Of a DNA stretch of 18,095 nucleotides, positions 14,271 to 18,095 are shown in pieces; within the stretch, counting starts at the first letter, position 1; each line of letters opens with the position of its first letter. The notes beneath the pieces were generated by a model. It ran no database searches. It worked only from the letters and a program-made list of their open reading frames with translations, and had not been told where the DNA came from. Source of the stretch: Candidatus Humimicrobium oleiphilum (GTDB lineage Bacteria; Actinomycetota; Humimicrobiia; Humimicrobiales; Humimicrobiaceae); assembly GCA_002304935.1 (NCBI GenBank), contig DBPS01000058.1, positions 1 through 18,095 of the forward strand, written 5' to 3'. Position numbers and translations under genes: made by a program.

Positions 14271-15431
14271 CTATACTCCCATTCCTACTTTCTGGGCTCT
14301 CTGCTCAACCTTGCCTTCTGTCTTTATCGAAGGAGCTATCATTACTTCTGCTTTCTGGAAGTCCTTGATATTCTCATATCCGCAGGTAGCCATTGAAGTT
14401 CTCAGAGCGCCAAACAGATTTAGCGTACCGTCATTCTCATGTGCAGGCCCGATGAGTATTTCTGCAAGAGTACCTGCTATATCTGTTTTTATCCTGGTCC
14501 CTCTGGGAAGTTCAGGATGGAAAGTTGCCATTCCCCAGTGGTATCCTTTTCCAGGTGATTCTTTTGCCCTTGATATCGGTCCGCCTATCATAACAAGATC
14601 TGCTCCGCACGCAATTGCTTTTGCTATATCCCCGCCTGTACGCATACCGCCGTCTGCTATGACGTGGCAGTATTTTCCGGTTTCTTCAAGATGTCTTGTC
14701 CTTGCTGCAGAAGCATCTGCAATAGCGGTAGCCATCGGAACACCTACGCCAAGAACCTGCCTGGTTGTACAAGCGGCACCGGGTCCCACGCCTACCAGTA
14801 CCCCTACTGCTCCGGTTCTCATCAGATGAAGAGATGTGGAATAAGAAGCAACTCCGCCGACTATAACAGGTACGGGACAGTTAGGGATGAATTGCTTTAA
14901 ATCAAGAGGAACAACCTGTTTACTCACATGTTCGGCACTTACAACTGTTCCCTGTATTACAAGTATGTCCAGTCCTGCATCGATAGCTATCTTATAGTAT
15001 TTTTCAACTTTCTGGGGAGTAATCGATGCAATCGCCGTAACGCCGCCCTCTTTTATCTGCCTGATTCTTTTTGCAATCAGTTCTTCTTTTATAGGCTCCT
15101 GATATATTTTCTGCATATTTCTTGTTGCTTCTTCCTTTGGAAAATCAGCAATCTTCTCAAGCAGTTCGCCGGGATTTTCATATCTGGTCTGTATTCCTTC
15201 AAGATTTAAGACAGCCATTCCGCCAAGTTTGCCCATTTCTATTGCAAGCCTGACATCTACTACTCCGTCCATGGCTGAAGCAAGACATGGTATTTCCATT
15301 TTAAACTTATCTATCTGAACTGATATATCTACGTCCTCAGGATCTCTTGTCCTTCTGCTGGGAACAATTGTTATTTCGTCAAAACCGTAAGCTCTCCTTC
15401 CGGCTTTGCCCTTTCCGATTTCAATTTCCAT
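14271..15431 (-). CDS. guaB3: GuaB3-family IMP dehydrogenase (no CBS domains)
   Basis: Probably oxidises IMP to XMP with NAD. At 386 residues it is a bare TIM barrel without the paired CBS (Bateman) domain of ordinary GuaB. The N-terminus, EIEIGKGKAGRRAYGFDEI followed by VPSRRTRDPEDV, is typical of the GuaB3 branch known from Actinobacteria and Cyanobacteria. The IMPDH/GMP reductase loop is present as GVGPGAACTTRQVLGVG, with catalytic Cys221. GYHWGMATFHPELPRGTRI and LNLFGALRTSMATCGY are further branch features. The branch was long called 'IMPDH-related'; a cyanobacterial member has been reported active as an IMPDH. Standing next to guaA supports that role over GMP reductase. The start is ATG 15431 with AGAGGT 5 nt upstream, abutting the plsY stop (TAAATG). 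Confidence 0.9.
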   Translation of the reverse strand: MEIEIGKGKAGRRAYGFDEITIVPSRRTRDPEDVDISVQIDKFKMEIPCLASAMDGVVDVRLAIEMGKLGGMAVLNLEGIQTRYENPGELLEKIADFPKEEATRNMQKIYQEPIKEELIAKRIRQIKEGGVTAIASITPQKVEKYYKIAIDAGLDILVIQGTVVSAEHVSKQVVPLDLKQFIPNCPVPVIVGGVASYSTSLHLMRTGAVGVLVGVGPGAACTTRQVLGVGVPMATAIADASAARTRHLEETGKYCHVIADGGMRTGGDIAKAIACGADLVMIGGPISRAKESPGKGYHWGMATFHPELPRGTRIKTDIAGTLAEILIGPAHENDGTLNLFGALRTSMATCGYENIKDFQKAEVMIAPSIKTEGKVEQRAQKVGMGV

Positions 15432-16085
15432 TTAAACCTCTTTTCTTTTTCTTAAAATTTTCTTCTCTTCGCCTTTTATAAGTCTTTTGATATTATCTTT
15501 GTGCGCGATTATTACTATTAAAGCCCAGCAAATAGTTGCGATTATTATATATAGATCATATCTGCAGGCAAAAAACATTATAGGAAGAATGAATGCAGCC
15601 GACAGTGAACCAATTGACATTATCCTTGTAATAAAAAAAACCAGCAATACAGTTAAAACAATCACTATTGCTGGTAAAATCCTGAGCCACAGACTTACGC
15701 CTGAAAACGGCAGAACACATGTAGCAATAATCAGCCCCCCTGTGGTGGATACTCCTTTTCCTCCCTTAAACCTGAGAAAGATGGGAAACACATGACCTAT
15801 TAACACGGCAACCGTAGCTATTATGTATAAAATATAACTTGCTGGAAAAATAAAATATATGATCAGTACGGGGATAAATCCTTTCACGATATCGATTATT
15901 ATTGTTGCGGTTCCCAGACCTGGCCCGGCTGTCCTTAGGACATTGGTACCTCCGACATTTCCGCTCCCGTAGTTTCTGATGTCATCACCTTTTCTAAATT
16001 TGTATATTATATATGCAGTTGGAATCGATCCTATCAGGTAGGATAAAATAACAAATAAAATTTTAAAAAAAACCATTATTATCAT
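15432..16085 (-). CDS. plsY: Acyl-phosphate:glycerol-3-phosphate acyltransferase PlsY
   Basis: Integral membrane enzyme that acylates glycerol-3-phosphate from acyl-phosphate (made by PlsX), giving lysophosphatidate, the first step of phospholipid synthesis. It has 217 residues with about seven membrane segments. The three conserved motifs are visible: GSIPTAY with a following GSGNVGGTNVLRTAG, GHVFPIFLRFKGGKGVST, and a late AHKDNIKRL. The tail is strongly basic. ATG 16085 has no clear Shine-Dalgarno, and a second ATG three codons in (16076) is possible. A good promoter lies upstream. Its stop abuts the guaB3 start, so the two are likely co-transcribed. plsX is not in the window. Confidence 0.95.
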   Translation of the reverse strand: MIIMVFFKILFVILSYLIGSIPTAYIIYKFRKGDDIRNYGSGNVGGTNVLRTAGPGLGTATIIIDIVKGFIPVLIIYFIFPASYILYIIATVAVLIGHVFPIFLRFKGGKGVSTTGGLIIATCVLPFSGVSLWLRILPAIVIVLTVLLVFFITRIMSIGSLSAAFILPIMFFACRYDLYIIIATICWALIVIIAHKDNIKRLIKGEEKKILRKRKEV

Positions 16086-16121
16086 TTTGTAACTTTAAAA
16101 GGTTTATTAAATTTTATTATT

Positions 16122-16143
16122 CTATAAAACTTAAATTTTATAG
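16122..16143. repeat. 8-bp perfect inverted repeat over the plsY -10 box
   Basis: CTATAAAA at 16122-16129 and TTTTATAG at 16136-16143 are separated by six bases. The repeat covers the predicted -10 (16135-16140) and start point. It is a possible operator, or a hairpin at the 5' end of the message. It is almost all A/T, so chance is not excluded. It does not match the FapR consensus that I know for lipid genes. Confidence 0.4.
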
Positions 16144-16163
16144 TATTAATTAATTTTGTTCAA
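16135..16163 (-). promoter_or_regulatory. Putative promoter for plsY-guaB3-guaA
   Basis: On the minus strand, TTGAAC (16163-16158) and TAAAAT (16140-16135) are exactly 17 bases apart, a good sigma-70 pattern. It lies in the 105-bp gap after the HAD gene and would start transcription near 16128, about 43 nt before the plsY ATG. Confidence 0.5.
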
Positions 16164-16190
16164 TTGATTTAGGGGAAATTAACTATATTT

Positions 16191-16982
16191 TTATCCGTAA
16201 ATGAATTTTTCAATAGCTGTTGCAACACCGTCGCTGTCATTATCAGGGACAATAAAGTCAGCGGCTTCTTTAAGTTCCGGTACTGCATTACCCATCGCCA
16301 CACCGATGCCGACTTCTGAAATCATTGATATATCAGTATAGCTGTCTCCTATTGCCATAACATCATCAGGAGAAATATTGTATATTTCAAGAATCTTTTT
16401 AAGAGCAAATATCTTGCTTGTATCCGCGTGGTTTATAATAAGGGAAAAAGGGCTTCCCATCATAATTTTTATTCTGGAATCTTTAAACTTTTCTTTTAAA
16501 AAATCTTCAAAGGAATCATTTTCATATGCAGATATTGAAAACATCAGGCCTCTGCTGCAGATATTTTCTGCTGTAAGGTCTTTTACTTTTTTTATTACAT
16601 CCCCTGTTTCAATGACTATCTTATTGTAAGGATGCTCTTTTTCATAATAAAGCATACCGTCATCAAGCCCGAGAGTTATTCCTTTTTTCCATATCCTGCC
16701 TGCAAGCACTATACCTCTGCATACTTCCGGTTCCATTCTTAATTCAAAGACAGGCTTCATATTTTTATCTATTACAAGTGCACCTGAATAAGTAATCTGA
16801 TGAGTGTCCAGACCAAGATCAGCGAATATTCTGGAAACACTTAAAGAAGGTTTTGCACTTGCAATTACTACCTTTATGCCATCATTTTTGCATTTTTCAA
16901 GTGCTGTTTTATTCTTACTGCTGATTTTTGATTCAGAATTAAAAAGAGTTCCGTCAAGATCAACGGCTATCAGTTTTATCAA
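16191..16982 (-). CDS. HAD-IIB (Cof-type) phosphatase
   Basis: Small-molecule phosphatase of the haloacid dehalogenase superfamily, subclass IIB, with 263 residues. Motif I is DLDGT (nucleophile Asp8, acid/base Asp10). Motif II is in VVIASAKP (Ser42), where most Cof proteins read A-T-G-R. The cap domain lies between about 85 and 185. Motif III Lys is probably K190, and motif IV is GDSYTDISM (Asp213, Asp217), where GDxxND is more usual. Likely substrates are sugar phosphates or FMN-like compounds; the substrate cannot be read from sequence. The start is TTG 16982: an in-frame TAA directly precedes it, AGGT lies 8 nt upstream, and MIKLIAVDLDGT starts exactly where the family does. It follows the coiled-coil gene by 30 bp and is probably co-transcribed with it. 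Confidence 0.92.
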   Translation of the reverse strand: MIKLIAVDLDGTLFNSESKISSKNKTALEKCKNDGIKVVIASAKPSLSVSRIFADLGLDTHQITYSGALVIDKNMKPVFELRMEPEVCRGIVLAGRIWKKGITLGLDDGMLYYEKEHPYNKIVIETGDVIKKVKDLTAENICSRGLMFSISAYENDSFEDFLKEKFKDSRIKIMMGSPFSLIINHADTSKIFALKKILEIYNISPDDVMAIGDSYTDISMISEVGIGVAMGNAVPELKEAADFIVPDNDSDGVATAIEKFIYG

Positions 16983-17012
16983 TTAAAATACCTGCATTCT
17001 GGTTAGCGGCTG

Positions 17013-17957
17013 TCATTTATTAATTTCGTTCATATATTCTCTTATGCTATCTGCCTTTGCAAAAAGCTCTTCATCTTTTTCAAGAACATCAGAGAAAGAA
17101 CCTATTTCTTTTTCGACTTCATCTATTTCTTTCTCCAGCTCAGATTTCTTTTCCATATTTATTTCTGTTTTTTCATGTTCCAGGTCTATTTCTGCTATAC
17201 GTTTATTTAGTTCTACCAGCGATGAATCAATCCTGTACAACTTATCCTTAAATTCATTAAAATCAATATTTAAGTTAAATTCCTTTATTTTTTTATCAAT
17301 AAATACTTTGTAATTAAATATCTTATTTAAATATACTTTCATTCCTGCTGTAGCCTGAGCATATTCTTCCGATTCGATATAATCTTTGTCTTCATAAATA
17401 TTTTTATCCTGGTTTAATTCAGGTTCAAAATCATATTCATCTATTGCTTTCTTCAGATTATCAATATTGCTGTCAACAATTTTTGTACGATAAGCATCAA
17501 AATGTTCAGATATCTCTTTTTTCAGCCTGTCTTCTTCTGCAACAAGAACCGTTTTCTTTTCATTGAGTTCCTCTGCGCGTCTTCCCATCTCATCAAATTC
17601 GTTCTGGCTTTCAAGAAGTTTTGATTTTTTAAATCTCAGAAGAGCTTTCTTCTCAACTATTTTCAGCTGTATCTCATTTTCCTTCAAGGCATACAGGCCG
17701 TTAAAATCTTTTATCTTATTTTTGAGATTATCAATAATTTTAAAATTGCCATCATTCAGGCTTTTAAGTAACCCGAGTTCTTTGGAAAGTTCCTGATAAT
17801 TTGCATTTGAACTTTTCTGCTCATCATTCAATATCTGGTTAAATGAATTAACCATATTTTCATACATGGAAATCTTTGTGATTGAAGTTGAATTCTTAAG
17901 TTTAAGGTTGAAAATAAAATCTTCAACTTCCTTTTTAATCTGTTCTTTTAAACCCAT
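17013..17957 (-). CDS. Coiled-coil protein of unknown function
   Basis: I do not recognise this 314-residue protein. It is rich in Lys, Glu, Asp, Asn and Leu, has no Cys or Trp, and shows long heptad-like stretches, strongest at about 85-170 and 235-310. A less regular acidic stretch near 178-200 (EYDFEPELNQDKNIYEDKDY) may break the rod. No signal peptide or membrane segment is visible, so it is probably cytoplasmic. ATG 17957 is preceded by a weak GGGAAC. The previous gene ends 30 bp upstream and the HAD gene starts 30 bp downstream, so it is inside an operon. It could be a scaffold or a partner of the gene cut by the window edge. Function is unassigned; that it is a real gene is well supported by length and spacing. 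Confidence 0.8.
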   Translation of the reverse strand: MGLKEQIKKEVEDFIFNLKLKNSTSITKISMYENMVNSFNQILNDEQKSSNANYQELSKELGLLKSLNDGNFKIIDNLKNKIKDFNGLYALKENEIQLKIVEKKALLRFKKSKLLESQNEFDEMGRRAEELNEKKTVLVAEEDRLKKEISEHFDAYRTKIVDSNIDNLKKAIDEYDFEPELNQDKNIYEDKDYIESEEYAQATAGMKVYLNKIFNYKVFIDKKIKEFNLNIDFNEFKDKLYRIDSSLVELNKRIAEIDLEHEKTEINMEKKSELEKEIDEVEKEIGSFSDVLEKDEELFAKADSIREYMNEINK

Positions 17958-17987
17958 AAAAATGTTCCCGTAATAATTTTACTTAAT

Positions 17988-18095
17988 TTATTGCTCAACT
18001 TTTATCTGCTGTTCTCCTGCATTGTCATTATTTACACCATCAGGTTCTTTATTTAAAGTATTTTTCTTAATACCCTCGATCATGTTTCCATAAAA
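17988..18095 (-). CDS. 3' end of an unknown gene, cut by the window edge
   Basis: The last 35 codons of a frame entering from the right edge and ending in TAA at 17990-17988. The visible tail begins FYGNMIEGIKK and continues as a polar, Asn/Asp/Gln-rich end. It lies 30 bp before the coiled-coil gene on the same strand, which suggests one transcript. Too little is visible to name a family. Confidence 0.6.
   Translation of the reverse strand, partial: FYGNMIEGIKKNTLNKEPDGVNNDNAGEQQIKVEQ

Noticed and set aside
13264..14900. Plus-strand open frames across guaA and guaB3, up to 212 codons
   Set aside because: Antisense shadows of well-supported genes; the proteins show no family features and the starts lack ribosome-binding sites.
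1..18095. Searched by eye for CRISPR repeats, insertion-sequence ends, tRNA genes, phage or toxin-antitoxin genes
   Set aside because: No regular spaced repeats, transposase motifs, cloverleaf pattern or small paired toxin-like genes were seen.

Overview
The window is AT-rich bacterial chromosome, densely packed with housekeeping genes. I see no insertion sequence, phage gene, CRISPR array, tRNA or rRNA. Gene content and order point to a low-GC, Gram-positive-like (Terrabacteria) organism: hrcA-dnaJ-rsmE-mtaB in one run, PcrA with a C-terminal Tudor-like domain, a Bacillus-like DAHP synthase and chorismate mutase pair, and PlsY. Two traits lean towards a deep, low-GC relative of Actinobacteriota. 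One is hrcA followed by dnaJ with no grpE or dnaK between them. The other is a CBS-less GuaB3-type IMP dehydrogenase. This placement is an inference from family knowledge, not a database result.

Region 1 (1-4380, minus strand) reads hrcA, dnaJ, rsmE, then mtaB, which runs off the left edge. These cover heat-shock repression, a co-chaperone, and rRNA and tRNA modification. A long stem-loop followed by ten T's separates hrcA from dnaJ, so dnaJ may be partly uncoupled from hrcA. No CIRCE operator is visible upstream of hrcA.

Region 2 (4381-4782) is the only long stretch without a protein gene. It holds the leftward hrcA promoter, a short palindrome, and a rightward TPP riboswitch with an intrinsic terminator. 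A stretch inside the aptamer can pair with the terminator's 5' arm, which gives a readable antitermination mechanism. A U-rich, nearly C-free leader follows.

Region 3 (4783-8090, plus strand) is the riboswitch-controlled thiamine operon: thiamine pyrophosphokinase, then a ThiX-like permease, ThiY-like lipoprotein and ThiZ-like ATPase. The importer would supply thiamine or its pyrimidine half, and the kinase makes TPP, which shuts the operon off through the riboswitch.

Region 4 (8087-18095, minus strand) is a long leftward series. In transcription order it is: the tail of an unknown gene, a coiled-coil protein of unknown function, a HAD phosphatase, PlsY, GuaB3, GuaA, chorismate mutase, DAHP synthase, PcrA helicase and an M20 deacylase. 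GuaB3 and GuaA together would convert IMP to GMP. Chorismate mutase and DAHP synthase are adjacent but separate, although related enzymes are fused in Bacillus. Regions 3 and 4 converge so tightly that one CTAG supplies both stop codons.

No wholly new system is evident. The best leads are the legible riboswitch switch, the structured hrcA-dnaJ spacer, the unassigned importer substrate, the GuaB3-GuaA pairing and the unrecognised coiled-coil gene pair at the right edge.
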